Of a stretch of 37,913 nt of DNA, positions 28,569-36,234 are shown piece by piece. The translations under genes were made by a program, and so were the position numbers. The number at the start of each line of letters is the position of its first letter. Within the stretch, counting starts at the first letter, position 1. The stretch spans positions 1-37,913 of the forward strand of contig CAYNSB010000037.1 of the NCBI GenBank assembly GCA_964399625.1, in the 5' to 3' direction. This DNA is from CAYNSB01 sp964399625 (GTDB lineage: Bacteria > Planctomycetota > Phycisphaerae > Phycisphaerales > UBA1924). A model generated the notes under the pieces. That model was not told the DNA's origin and searched no databases. It saw nothing but the letters and a program-made list of their open reading frames with translations.

Positions 28569-28934
28569 TCAACGCCGCGCCGCAGCGCCGCTACCGGGCT
28601 TGACCTCCAAGACCGGGGTCGCAGCGGCTTCGAGCACGCGCGACAGCAGCTGCGCAATCGCCGCCTCGGCATCGGCCCAGTTCGTCTCCGAGCCGCCGCC
28701 TCGCTGCTCCCAGAGGGCGTGCGCGACGCACGCCGTGAGCGCGCGGTTGAGCTCGATCTCCGGCCCGTCGGCTCGCAGGCGCAGCACCGCCCGCGCCCCC
28801 GCCGGCGATGGACGAACGTCCAACGCGACGCCGGACCTGGGCGCGAACGCCCGCACGACGCCGGCGCTCGCCAACGGGAGCAACCCGGCGGAACCCTCTC
28901 GTGCATCCGTGCGCGATGATGATGGACGTGCCAT
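28569..28934 (-). CDS. Small hypothetical protein (121 aa)
   Basis: A 121-residue protein of no family I recognise. The middle reads as two or three beta strands (VALDVRPSPAGARAVLRLRA and IELNR), then a helix (ALTACVAHALWEQRG) and a C-terminal helix (WADAEAAIAQLLSRVLEAAA). It contains no membrane segment. The case for a real gene is a good ribosome binding site (AAAGGGGG, 7-8 bases before the ATG) and its fit between neighbours without overlap: it ends 18 bases from the convergent Cys/His gene and begins 55 bases after the stop of nothing on its own strand's upstream side, where the dockerin gene lies downstream at 28990 on the other flank. Confidence 0.55.
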   Translation of the reverse strand: MARPSSSRTDAREGSAGLLPLASAGVVRAFAPRSGVALDVRPSPAGARAVLRLRADGPEIELNRALTACVAHALWEQRGGGSETNWADAEAAIAQLLSRVLEAAATPVLEVKPGSGAAARR

Positions 28935-28989
28935 AGCAAGACCCCCTTTCGCGGGAGTCTACGCACGTCGAATCTCGCGCCTTAGGCGC

Positions 28990-30693
28990 TCAGGGACATC
29001 CCGCGCGGAAAGCGCTGAGATAGCACGCGAAGTCCGCCGCGCTGAGCGTGGGAACGTCCGTGCTGCCATCGCAGTTGGCGTACGGATCGCCCGCACGGAA
29101 CTTGCTAAGGAAGCACGCGAAGTCCGCCGCACTGAGCGAGGGGACATCCGTGCTGCCGTCGCAGTTGGCGTAGCACACGGGTGGCGTCCAAGAAGGGTCG
29201 GGCGTCCACGCCGTGCCCGTCACGCTGTCGGGCACGCCGGGCTTGTAGAAGCCCATCGTGACCGAGCCCGTGTTCACGGGAGGCACGTTGGAGTCGAAGC
29301 GGAAGTTGTACATCGTGCCCCAGCGGACGCCGTTTCCAAGCGTCGGCTGTCCCGGGTCGTACGCGACGGGCGCCGCCCACAGCACGCTGCTGCCGCTGAC
29401 CGTCGTTGTCCACGGAGCGTTGCGTGTTGCGTCCTCGCTCGCCACGCCCGAGTGGGCGTCGATGCCGCGCCACTGCGCGTTGGTGACCGTCGCGCCCGCC
29501 GGAACGGGCACGATCAGAGATCCGCCCATCCGGTCCGACGACAGGTTGAAGAGGGCGTACTCGTAGTGCCACGTGCCGTCGCCGTTGTCGCTGGCGAGAG
29601 AGCCGAGGTACAGAATGCCGTCGCCCGTGGGCACGTTCGGAAGGTAGAACGCACCGCCGGGGGCTACGTTGTTCACCAGCTGCCAGGCGCCCGGGCTGAA
29701 CGACGCGCCCGCGGTGAGCGTCGAGATGATCACGCTCGGATTGGGTGTTCCGCCAGGGCCGCCAAAGTCCTGCCAAGCAAAGATCGCCGGCTTGCCACGG
29801 GCCGTGGCGTTGCCCGTCCCCGTGGTGAACGTCAGCACGCCGGTGGACGGATTGACCGTGAGCCGCCGGTACGACGCGTTGTTGCCGCCGTTGCCAAACG
29901 CGGCGTCGTCGGGCGTGATGTACTCACCCTCGCCGAAGTAGTACACGCCCGCCGTGCCGCCGTCCGCAAGATCGGCCGTGTTGACGCGCAGACGTCGATA
30001 CGTTCCGTCCGAGACGGGGGCGACCGCCGTCGTCGTCTGGATGGGCCAGTTGTACCGCCCGGTGAAGGGATTCACCTCGTACCGCGGTCCAAGCCCGTTC
30101 GCGTTGCTCGAGCCGCGGTTGAGCGACGACGAGTACGTGTCGGCGCATCCGACGCCAAGCACCCAACCGCCCGAGCCATCGCACGTCGCGCACAGGTTGT
30201 CCGAGAGGGCGAAAAAGCCGTGCTTGAGCCACGACTGCCCGATCTGCTCGATCCGCCCGTTCTTCAGGCGGTACAGGTTCTGAGCGATCACGGGCTTGCG
30301 AGCCGAGCTGTCGTCCCAGAGCAGTCGAGTGTCACCGATGTTGCAGGATGTCGTGCCGATGCCATAGGCGCGGAAGCTGCCCACCGTGGACACGGGCGCG
30401 ATCGTCTCCGTCTGATCTCCCAGCAGCGAGTTGCACAGAGAGCCCACGATCACGTCGGGCCCGGAGGTCACCAGCTTCGGCGGCGCGCCGGGATCGCCGG
30501 TGTCGTTCCACGCTCCGCGGCGCGGCGCTTCCAGGCCCAGCAGATTTGCCGGCACGCCGTTCGGATACACCCGCTCCAGCGTCTCGCGCAGCACGGGCTC
30601 GCGCCAGGGCGACTGGGCCATGGCGGCACCCGTCGCGCCCGCAACGCCTCCGGCCACGAGCACGATCCGACCCACAACGTTGACTCGCCGCAT
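28990..30693 (-). CDS. Secreted protein with C-terminal GC-type dockerin-like repeats
   Basis: A 567-residue exported protein. The signal peptide (VGRIVLVAGGVAGATGAAMA, likely cut after AMA) is followed by about 480 residues rich in Gly, Asn, Thr and aromatic residues, typical of a secreted beta-rich protein. Segments such as LLWDDSSARKPVIAQNLYRL and SWLKHGFFALSDNLC are visible, but I cannot name a catalytic site. The last 60 residues are two 30-residue repeats with the pattern YANCDGSTDVP.LSAADFAC.LS.FRAG, a GC-type dockerin-like module. In Phycisphaerales such modules end many secreted proteins and may anchor them; the receptor is not known. GGGAGAAG lies just before the ATG at 30693. The upstream spacer has a possible promoter and an inverted repeat. 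Confidence 0.85.
   Translation of the reverse strand: MRRVNVVGRIVLVAGGVAGATGAAMAQSPWREPVLRETLERVYPNGVPANLLGLEAPRRGAWNDTGDPGAPPKLVTSGPDVIVGSLCNSLLGDQTETIAPVSTVGSFRAYGIGTTSCNIGDTRLLWDDSSARKPVIAQNLYRLKNGRIEQIGQSWLKHGFFALSDNLCATCDGSGGWVLGVGCADTYSSSLNRGSSNANGLGPRYEVNPFTGRYNWPIQTTTAVAPVSDGTYRRLRVNTADLADGGTAGVYYFGEGEYITPDDAAFGNGGNNASYRRLTVNPSTGVLTFTTGTGNATARGKPAIFAWQDFGGPGGTPNPSVIISTLTAGASFSPGAWQLVNNVAPGGAFYLPNVPTGDGILYLGSLASDNGDGTWHYEYALFNLSSDRMGGSLIVPVPAGATVTNAQWRGIDAHSGVASEDATRNAPWTTTVSGSSVLWAAPVAYDPGQPTLGNGVRWGTMYNFRFDSNVPPVNTGSVTMGFYKPGVPDSVTGTAWTPDPSWTPPVCYANCDGSTDVPSLSAADFACFLSKFRAGDPYANCDGSTDVPTLSAADFACYLSAFRAGCP
28993..29172 (-). repeat. Two tandem 90-bp dockerin-like coding repeats
   Basis: Unit 1 (29083-29172) and unit 2 (28993-29082) each encode 30 residues and lie head to tail with no spacer. 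By eye 26 of 30 residues are identical; the changes are Ser/Thr, Phe/Tyr, Lys/Ala and Asp/Cys. DNA identity is also high, which suggests recent duplication or strong constraint. Confidence 0.9.
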
Positions 30694-30714
30694 GCGCTTC
30701 TCCCAATGGACTCC

Positions 30715-30748
30715 ACGCTTCCCCGATGCCGCCGCGAGTGGGAAGCGT
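30715..30748 (-). repeat. 9-bp inverted repeat in the leader of the dockerin-repeat gene
   Basis: ACGCTTCCC (30715-30723) and GGGAAGCGT (30740-30748) are perfectly complementary around a 16-base gap. The site lies 22 to 55 bases upstream of the start codon and just downstream of a possible -10 element. It could be an operator or an mRNA hairpin at the 5' end. No T run follows. Confidence 0.5.
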
Positions 30749-30754
30749 TTCAAC

Positions 30755-30782
30755 AGGATAACACACGCGGCTTGCCCGCCAA
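30755..30782 (-). promoter_or_regulatory. Possible sigma70-like promoter of the dockerin-repeat gene
   Basis: On the minus strand, TTGGCG (30782-30777) and TATCCT (30760-30755) are 16 bases apart, upstream of the 9-bp inverted repeat and about 60 bases from the start codon. The surrounding spacer is less G+C-rich than the genes. Tentative. Confidence 0.3.
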
Positions 30783-30834
30783 GGCAAATTGCACCACACG
30801 CCCGACCCAATCCCGAATAATCGCGCCAAATCCC

Positions 30835-32922
30835 TCATCTTCCTCCAGCGGGCGCCTGAGGGCGCTTGCCAGAAACCGACTTGGAGGGGTCGCCCGCGCC
30901 GGTTCGTTCCAGCAGCTGCCCTTGGATGGACCGGCTTGCTCCATCCTCGGGATCCAGCGCGACCGCGCGGTCGATCGCCTCGCGGGCTTCCCGCTCTCGT
31001 CCCAGCGTCATCAGCACGATCGCGCGCGCCCGATGGAGGATCGACAGATCGCCTCGCTCCGCGAGCAGCGCGTCGATCATCGCGAGCGCCCGAGCGCCCT
31101 CGCCGATCGACGCGAGGGTCATCGCCGCGTCGGCACGGATCGCGGAATCGGCACTTCGAGCGGAGATCGCAATGTCGATCCAGCGGCGTGACTCCGCGAT
31201 CGCCCCGCGCTGAGCCTGGGCCTGCGCCAGCATGAGCGGCACACGCGCCGAGCCCGGCGCCCTCGCCGCGATATCGGAAAGCTCACGGACGACGTCCTCA
31301 ACGCTCGCGCCGCGCGCCAGGCGCGCTCCCGCAAAGCCGTTGAGCGTGGACTGGCTCACGTCGGTGCTCGAGATGGCGCCCGCCTCCACGGCGCGAACGA
31401 ACCACGCGTCGGATGCCGTGGAATCGCCGGCAACCGCCGAAAGCCACGCCAGGTCCGACAAGTGGCCTTCGCCCGACCGATCGCCAAAGCCTCCCAACGC
31501 CGGCGTCCCGCTCCTGCGCCTCCATTCTAGCGCGCGCCGGGCTCGCTCCCGGTCCGCCGGGCTGACGCTTCCGCCGCCCGGCGCGAACACTTCCTCGGGC
31601 TTCGCGGCAATGCGAGATGCCATCACATCGCCCACGAACGTGCACACTCTCGCGGTCGCTCCCCATGCGCCCATCGCCAGCACCGCCACAGCGACCACCA
31701 CAACCACCAAGCCCGCCGCGCGCCACCGGCCCTTTAGCTTCAGTTGCATGCCCGCCAACCGCGTGCTCTCCTCGCTCACCGTTTGAAGCGATTTCCACGC
31801 CAGTCCAACGCCGCAGGCCGCAATCCCCATAGCCATGAGAATCGGCACCTGCCCCAGCAGGCCTCTGAACCCCACGAAGAGCACAAGGAAAGCAAGGGCG
31901 AACGCGATCTCCTGCTGCCAAGTCCAGTCGTGCACGCGCTCCCGGAAGTTCGCACCCTCGCCGCGCGTTGCCCGGCTCGGCGCGAGCACCGCGGGGCGTC
32001 CCACGCTGAAGGACAGGGCGTCGTTCGGGCACGTCGTCACGCAGTCCAGGCACTTCATGCACCCGGGATCGACGACCATCCCAAAGTCGCGCACCTCCTC
32101 GTGCACGCGCACATTGCTCGTGCACACGCTCGTGCAGTGCCCGCAACCCTTGCACGCGTCGTTCACCCGGATCCGCCATGGCGCGAGCCGATCGGCCACG
32201 CCAAAGAACGCGCCGTAGGGGCACCCGTACGTGCAGAATCCCTTGCTTCCGAGCACATAGACGCAGGCGAATCCGCACACGAGCAGGAAGGGAATCGCGA
32301 TGTACCACGCCGGGAACGTGGCCCACAGATCGTGCGTCGTCAGATGCAGCCGAAAGAACGCGCTCGCCGTGGTCCAATCATGGAACACCGGCGCGGGCGT
32401 CTCACCCACCCACGCGCGAACAGGCTCCCACACGCCCCAGCGCATCGCCAGCGGGCGCACCATCTCGCGCTTCACCGTCGGCCACACGAACATGTACAGC
32501 CCGAGCGCCATCGGCGCCCATCGCAGCAAGCGCGCCCGCAAGGGACGAGGGCGAACGCCCATCCGCCGCATCAGCACCGCGCACAGGTCCTGCAGCGCCA
32601 CGACGTGGCACGCCCACCCGCAGAACCATCGACCCAGCACCGCCGTCGAGAGAATCGCGAGCCCAAAGAGGATCGCCCCCGCGTTCACCCATCCACGCTC
32701 CAACGAGTACATCGCCTCGCTCGGCTCCATCGGCGTGAGCGTGACGCCCGCGATCAGCCATTGGGCCACGTGCACGCCGATCAGCACGTGCACGCCGATC
32801 AGCACGCCCGCACGCCGCCAACCGAGCCTGCGGCGGGCCGGAGCGCTCGAGATCACAGGAAGTGGAATCGCCCGAACCGACATCACCGCCATTATCGGCT
32901 GCTCTCGGCGTAGGAGCGGCAT
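30835..32922 (-). CDS. Polytopic 4Fe-4S ferredoxin-type protein (NapH/NosR/CcoG-like) fused to a TPR domain
   Basis: A 695-residue inner-membrane protein. The first half matches the NapH/NosR/CcoG group: several membrane helices (about 40-62, 80-98, 135-150, 205-225), paired Cys motifs near the membrane (CGWAC at 101-105, CTYGC at 230-234), and two classical 4Fe-4S motifs, C257-C260-C263-C267 and C288-C291-C294-C298. More helices follow at about 345-385 and 405-425. Residues from about 470 on are helical repeats of TPR type (RARAIVLMTLGREREAREAIDRAVALDP). Such proteins pass electrons across or along the membrane. The TPR part is an unusual addition and could bind a partner. No nap, nos or cco genes are adjacent. 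GGAGG stands close before the ATG at 32922. Confidence 0.85.
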   Translation of the reverse strand: MPLLRREQPIMAVMSVRAIPLPVISSAPARRRLGWRRAGVLIGVHVLIGVHVAQWLIAGVTLTPMEPSEAMYSLERGWVNAGAILFGLAILSTAVLGRWFCGWACHVVALQDLCAVLMRRMGVRPRPLRARLLRWAPMALGLYMFVWPTVKREMVRPLAMRWGVWEPVRAWVGETPAPVFHDWTTASAFFRLHLTTHDLWATFPAWYIAIPFLLVCGFACVYVLGSKGFCTYGCPYGAFFGVADRLAPWRIRVNDACKGCGHCTSVCTSNVRVHEEVRDFGMVVDPGCMKCLDCVTTCPNDALSFSVGRPAVLAPSRATRGEGANFRERVHDWTWQQEIAFALAFLVLFVGFRGLLGQVPILMAMGIAACGVGLAWKSLQTVSEESTRLAGMQLKLKGRWRAAGLVVVVVAVAVLAMGAWGATARVCTFVGDVMASRIAAKPEEVFAPGGGSVSPADRERARRALEWRRRSGTPALGGFGDRSGEGHLSDLAWLSAVAGDSTASDAWFVRAVEAGAISSTDVSQSTLNGFAGARLARGASVEDVVRELSDIAARAPGSARVPLMLAQAQAQRGAIAESRRWIDIAISARSADSAIRADAAMTLASIGEGARALAMIDALLAERGDLSILHRARAIVLMTLGREREAREAIDRAVALDPEDGASRSIQGQLLERTGAGDPSKSVSGKRPQAPAGGR
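32767..32806. repeat. In-frame 18-bp tandem duplication
   Basis: The 18-base unit CACGTGCACGCCGATCAG occurs twice head to tail (32767-32784 and 32785-32802), followed by CACG. It is an exact copy and in frame. In the ferredoxin-type protein it makes the doubled peptide IGVHVLIGVHV in the first membrane helix. Confidence 0.95.
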
Positions 32923-32961
32923 TGTCCTCCGCTTCCAGAGGCGGTGCAGGCAGGCACCGGC

Positions 32962-33972
32962 TCAGAACAGGACGCTGATCCCGAACCCGGTGAGCACATT
33001 GTCCGCCTGTCGGTTCAGGCCAAAGGCAACGCGAGCGTCCCACTGCAGGCGCGGCGTGACCAGATACGCGACACCCGCGCCGAAGTAATGGGCCGCGTCG
33101 GTGCCCTTGCTGCTCGGTCCGAAGACGTAGTACTCGCCGTAGACGGACCAAGCGTCGGTGAGGGCCTTTGTCAGGCATAGGCCGGCCTGCCCCTGAAGGA
33201 AGCGGTCGCCGACCGCGGTCTGGTATGCGGCGCCCAGGTTCCCGTAGAGGCCCCAGCCGTCGCCGAGGTCGTAGGACCAAATGATCTTGAACGTGGGCTC
33301 TACGTCCTGATTGCTGATGTCGTCGGTGCCCATTCCGACACTCGTGCTGGCCTGAACCGCGACTCGCGGCCGCCATCTCTGCTGATCCAGCAGCTTTGCG
33401 CGAACGCCGATCGTCGTATCGCTCAAGCCTTCCGCCGAGCCGAAGCCCATGCCGCTCTCGCTTCTCGTCCACACGAAGCCCGTTGTGCCCAGCTGCAATT
33501 CCAGCCGATCTTCGAGCAGGGCAATTCGCGCGAGGACTTCGGGCGCGTTGTGGGTCTGCGTCTCCACGCCATCCCGATTCCGAAGCCGGAACGTGTAGCC
33601 CGTCTCCAACTGCAAGTGGCCCAGAGGCACAATCCCAGCCGTGTCGTTGAACGAGGGGCGGTTGGTCGAGATGGTGATGGGTTGTTCGGCGCCCCTCACC
33701 ATCATCGGCTCGCTTCCGGCCTGTCCGAGCGCCTTGCCAGCGAGAATCGTCGCGATAGGAAGGACCGGCGTTGCAATTCTGCGCGGCGGGGTCGATCGAT
33801 CGCCGAGCTTGCCGCCACGCCTTCTCCGCGCCAGAGTTCGGACGCGCCGTGCACGCTCCTCCCCTCGCTCCATTTGCCAGTCAACAAGGAAGACTCGAAG
33901 CAGATTCACTTCAGCTGCCAAGCCGCTGATCACCAACACCGCGGGCACAATCGTCCGCCATGGCTCACTCAT
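32962..33972 (-). CDS. Outer-membrane beta-barrel protein (phenol MetA-like transporter family)
   Basis: A 336-residue protein whose last 240 residues look like an outer-membrane barrel of the MetA-pathway/transporter type. It begins PITISTNRPSFNDTAGIVP and LGHLQLETGYTFR, continues with amphipathic strands (WGLYGNLGAAYQTAVGD, WSVYGEYYVFGP) and ends FGISVLF with the terminal Phe. The N-terminus is odd. From the ATG at 33972, which has a good GGGAGA site, there is a hydrophobic segment (IVPAVLVISGLAAEVNLLRVF), a very basic stretch (ERARRVRTLARRRRGGK), and a second hydrophobic segment (VLPIATILAGKALGQA) that looks like the true signal core. The real start may be downstream, or the signal may have a long n-region. 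The cargo is unknown. Confidence 0.7.
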   Translation of the reverse strand: MSEPWRTIVPAVLVISGLAAEVNLLRVFLVDWQMERGEERARRVRTLARRRRGGKLGDRSTPPRRIATPVLPIATILAGKALGQAGSEPMMVRGAEQPITISTNRPSFNDTAGIVPLGHLQLETGYTFRLRNRDGVETQTHNAPEVLARIALLEDRLELQLGTTGFVWTRSESGMGFGSAEGLSDTTIGVRAKLLDQQRWRPRVAVQASTSVGMGTDDISNQDVEPTFKIIWSYDLGDGWGLYGNLGAAYQTAVGDRFLQGQAGLCLTKALTDAWSVYGEYYVFGPSSKGTDAAHYFGAGVAYLVTPRLQWDARVAFGLNRQADNVLTGFGISVLF

Positions 33973-34116
33973 AGTGCATCTCCCGTGCCGTCAGCGTTCA
34001 CACCGACAGTCACAAGACGATTGCCACGGCACGCGCGACATGTCGCTCAGCAACGCATCAAAATGGGGCGTCCCGGCGCAAAGACCGCGTCAACGCACGC
34101 TCACGCTCGTGTCTCC

Positions 34117-34143
34117 TTTATGCGTTCCTTATGCGCACGCCCG
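34117..34143 (+). promoter_or_regulatory. Candidate KdpE-type operator upstream of kdp
   Basis: Two TTATGCG half-sites (34118-34124 and 34129-34135) repeat with an 11-base period and are followed by CACGCCCG. From memory, the E. coli kdp operator has TTTATA and TTTACA half-sites 11 bases apart, followed by a CCCGCCCG tail, so the layout is alike. The site is about 72 bases before the first kdp start codon and is the most A+T-rich spot of this spacer. No -10 element was convincing. Confidence 0.35.
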
Positions 34144-34214
34144 AGGTTTTGATGCCGCGCTGATCGTCGGCCGCCGTATCCCATCGAACACTCCATCGAT
34201 CTCGGAGTGATCGC

Positions 34215-34331
34215 ATGAACGACCTCGTCTACATCGCGCTGTTTCTGGCGTGCTGCGCCGCGACCGGCGGGCTCGTCACACTCTGCGAGCGGCTGATGCC
34301 TCGCAGCCTGCCCAGCGGGAACAAGCCATGA
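34215..34331 (+). CDS. 38-aa single-pass membrane protein leading the kdp operon
   Basis: ATG at 34215 with CGGAG about 8 bases upstream; 38 codons and a TGA. One membrane helix (LVYIALFLACCAATGGLVTLC) is followed by ERLMPRSLPSGNKP. Its stop overlaps the kdpF start (ATGA at 34328-34331), which shows translational coupling and strongly supports it as a real gene. I recall similar unnamed small proteins with a helix ending in a 'C-[DE]-R-L' segment ahead of kdpF or kdpA in other phyla, but have no name for it. It is probably an inner-membrane accessory of the Kdp pump. It is distinct from KdpF, which follows. Confidence 0.75.
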   Translation: MNDLVYIALFLACCAATGGLVTLCERLMPRSLPSGNKP

Positions 34332-34420
34332 CATGGATCTACATCGCAGGGGCCATCGTGGCGTTGGCCCTTCTCGTTTATCTCGTCTGCGCCCTTCTCA
34401 AGCCGGAGTGGTTCCAATGA
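34328..34420 (+). CDS. kdpF: K+-transporting ATPase subunit KdpF
   Basis: A 30-residue one-helix protein. IAGAIVALALLVYLVCALLKP followed by EWF matches the KdpF pattern of a short helix, then YL-x-x-AL, then a short tail such as 'x-P-E-x-F'. In E. coli KdpF stabilises the KdpABC complex in the inner membrane. Its start overlaps the stop of the preceding small gene and its stop overlaps the kdpA start (ATGA at 34417-34420), so translation of the three genes is coupled. Position directly before kdpA confirms the call. Confidence 0.92.
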   Translation: MTWIYIAGAIVALALLVYLVCALLKPEWFQ

Positions 34421-36209
34421 CGCTGCCGTCATCGAACGCCATCCTGCAGATAGTGCTCTACATGGCCGTGCTACTGGCCCTCGTCCGACCGGTCGGATGG
34501 TTCATGGCCCGCGTGTACCAGGGCAAACCGAACGGACTCGACCGCGTCCTCGGCCCGATCGAGCGGGCCATCTACCGCCTGTCGGGCATCCGCGCCGAGC
34601 GTGAGATGAGCTGGAAGGTTTACACGCTCGCCCTGCTCGTATTCAACGCACTGGGAGTCGTGGCGGTGTACGCGCTGCAACGGCTCCAAGCCTCGCTCCC
34701 TCTCAACCCACAGGGCCTGGCCGCGGTCTCTCCAGACTCCTCGTTCAACACCGCCATTTCCTTCGCCACCAACACCAACTGGCAGGGCTACGCGGGCGAG
34801 ACGACGATGTCGTATCTCACGCAGATGCTGGGCCTGACAGTCCAGAACTTCGTCTCCGCCGCAACGGGCATGGCCGTGCTGGTCGCCCTCATCCGCGGCT
34901 TCACGCGACGCTCGGCCGGCACCATCGGCAACTTCTGGGTAGACCTGACACGCAGCACGCTCTACATCCTGCTCCCCATGTCCATCATCCTCGCGACCGC
35001 GCTCGTGTCGCAGGGGGTGGTGCAGACCTTTGCCCGATACCAGGCGGTGACGCTCACACAACCGCTGAGCTTTGACGAGCCCGCGAAGGACGCGGCGGGC
35101 AACGCCCGCAGCACGCCGGGCGGAACGCCGCAGACGACGCGCATCGACGTGACGGAGCAGGTGCTGCCCCTGGGTCCCGCGGCCTCCCAGATTGCGATCA
35201 AGCAGCTCGGCACAAATGGGGGCGGGTTTTTCAACGCCAACTCGGCGCATCCCTTTGAGAATCCCACGCCCCTGGCCAACGTCCTTGAGATGCTCGCGAT
35301 CCTGCTGATCGGCGCGGGATTGTGCTGGACGTACGGAGAAATGGTCGGAGATCGCCGCCAAGGCTGGGCGATCCTCGCGGCGATGACGGTGATCTTCATC
35401 GCGCTGCTCGTGGTCTGCGTCGGATCGGAGCAGTCCGGCAACCCTGCTCTTTCTGCGCTAGGAATCGATCAGGCGGCGTCGCCCCTCCAACCCGGCGGCA
35501 ACATGGAGGGCAAGGAGGCCCGCTTGGGCATCGCCAACTCGGCGCTGTGGGCCACCGCCACGACGGCCGCGTCCAACGGCAGCGTGAACGCGATGCACGA
35601 CTCGTTCACGCCTCTGGGCGGCCTGGTCCCGCTGCTGCTGATCCAACTCGGCGAAGTCATCTTCGGCGGCGTGGGCTCGGGCCTCTATGGAATGTTGGTG
35701 TTCGTCATTGTGGCCGTCTTTGTGGCCGGGCTGATGGTGGGGCGGACGCCCGAGTACCTTNNNNNNNNNNGGCGATCGCGGTGCTCGTGCCCAACGCGCT
35801 GGTGCTTCTGGGCACCGCGCTGGGCGTGCTCTGGCCTGGCAACGCCGCGAACGTGCCGAACCCCGGCGCTCACGGATTCACCGAAGTGCTCTACGCCTTC
35901 TCCTCGGCGTCGAACAACAACGGCTCCGCGTTCGCAGGCTACGGCGCCAACAACCCCTTCAACAACGCGGCCCTCGGCGTGTGCATGCTGCTCAGCCGGT
36001 ATTGGATCATCATCGCCGTGCTGGCCATGGCGGGCTCCCTCGCCGCGAAGAGATCGGTGCCGGTGACGCCCGGCACTCTCCCCACGCACACCCCGACATT
36101 CATCGCGTGGCTCGTCGCGGTCGTGGTGATCGTCGGCGCGCTGACCTTCGTCCCGTCGCTCGCCCTGGGCCCCATTGTCGAGCACCTGCAACTCGCCAGC
36201 GGACGCTGA
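34417..36209 (+). CDS. kdpA: K+-transporting ATPase subunit KdpA, interrupted by an assembly gap
   Basis: KdpA binds and conducts K+ through the inner membrane as the channel-like subunit of the high-affinity Kdp pump. The ATG at 34417 overlaps the kdpF stop. Characteristic segments include ISFATNTNWQGYAGE, KQLGTNGGGFFNANSAHPF, HDSFTPLGGLVPLLLIQLGE and FSSASNNNGSAFAGYGANN, which cover the selectivity-filter regions; the protein ends ALGPIVEHLQ. Ten N at 35761-35770 break the gene directly after VGRTPEYL, and the frame after the gap is shifted relative to the frame before it. Homology suggests about 12 residues (the conserved GKKI region) are missing, so this is an assembly artefact and not a pseudogene. 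Corrected length would be near 605 residues. Confidence 0.95.
35761..35770. other. Assembly gap (10 N) inside kdpA
   Basis: Ten undetermined bases. The codon before the gap is complete (CTT, Leu at 35758-35760). The frame that encodes KdpA afterwards begins at 35772, with 35771 as the third base of a lost codon. The true gap must therefore be 2 modulo 3 in length; alignment from memory with E. coli KdpA predicts 35 bases. Confidence 0.95.
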
Positions 36210-36234
36210 GTGAGAGCCAACCGGAAAGCATGCC

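Noticed and set aside
28330..31191. Very long open frame on the plus strand (over 900 codons)
   Set aside because: It lies opposite the dockerin-repeat gene and a small gene, is extremely rich in Arg and His, and has no recognisable domains. Such antisense frames arise in G+C-rich coding DNA.
35761..36209. kdpA as a frameshifted pseudogene
   Set aside because: The frame change coincides exactly with the run of N, and conserved KdpA sequence continues on both sides, so it is an assembly gap.
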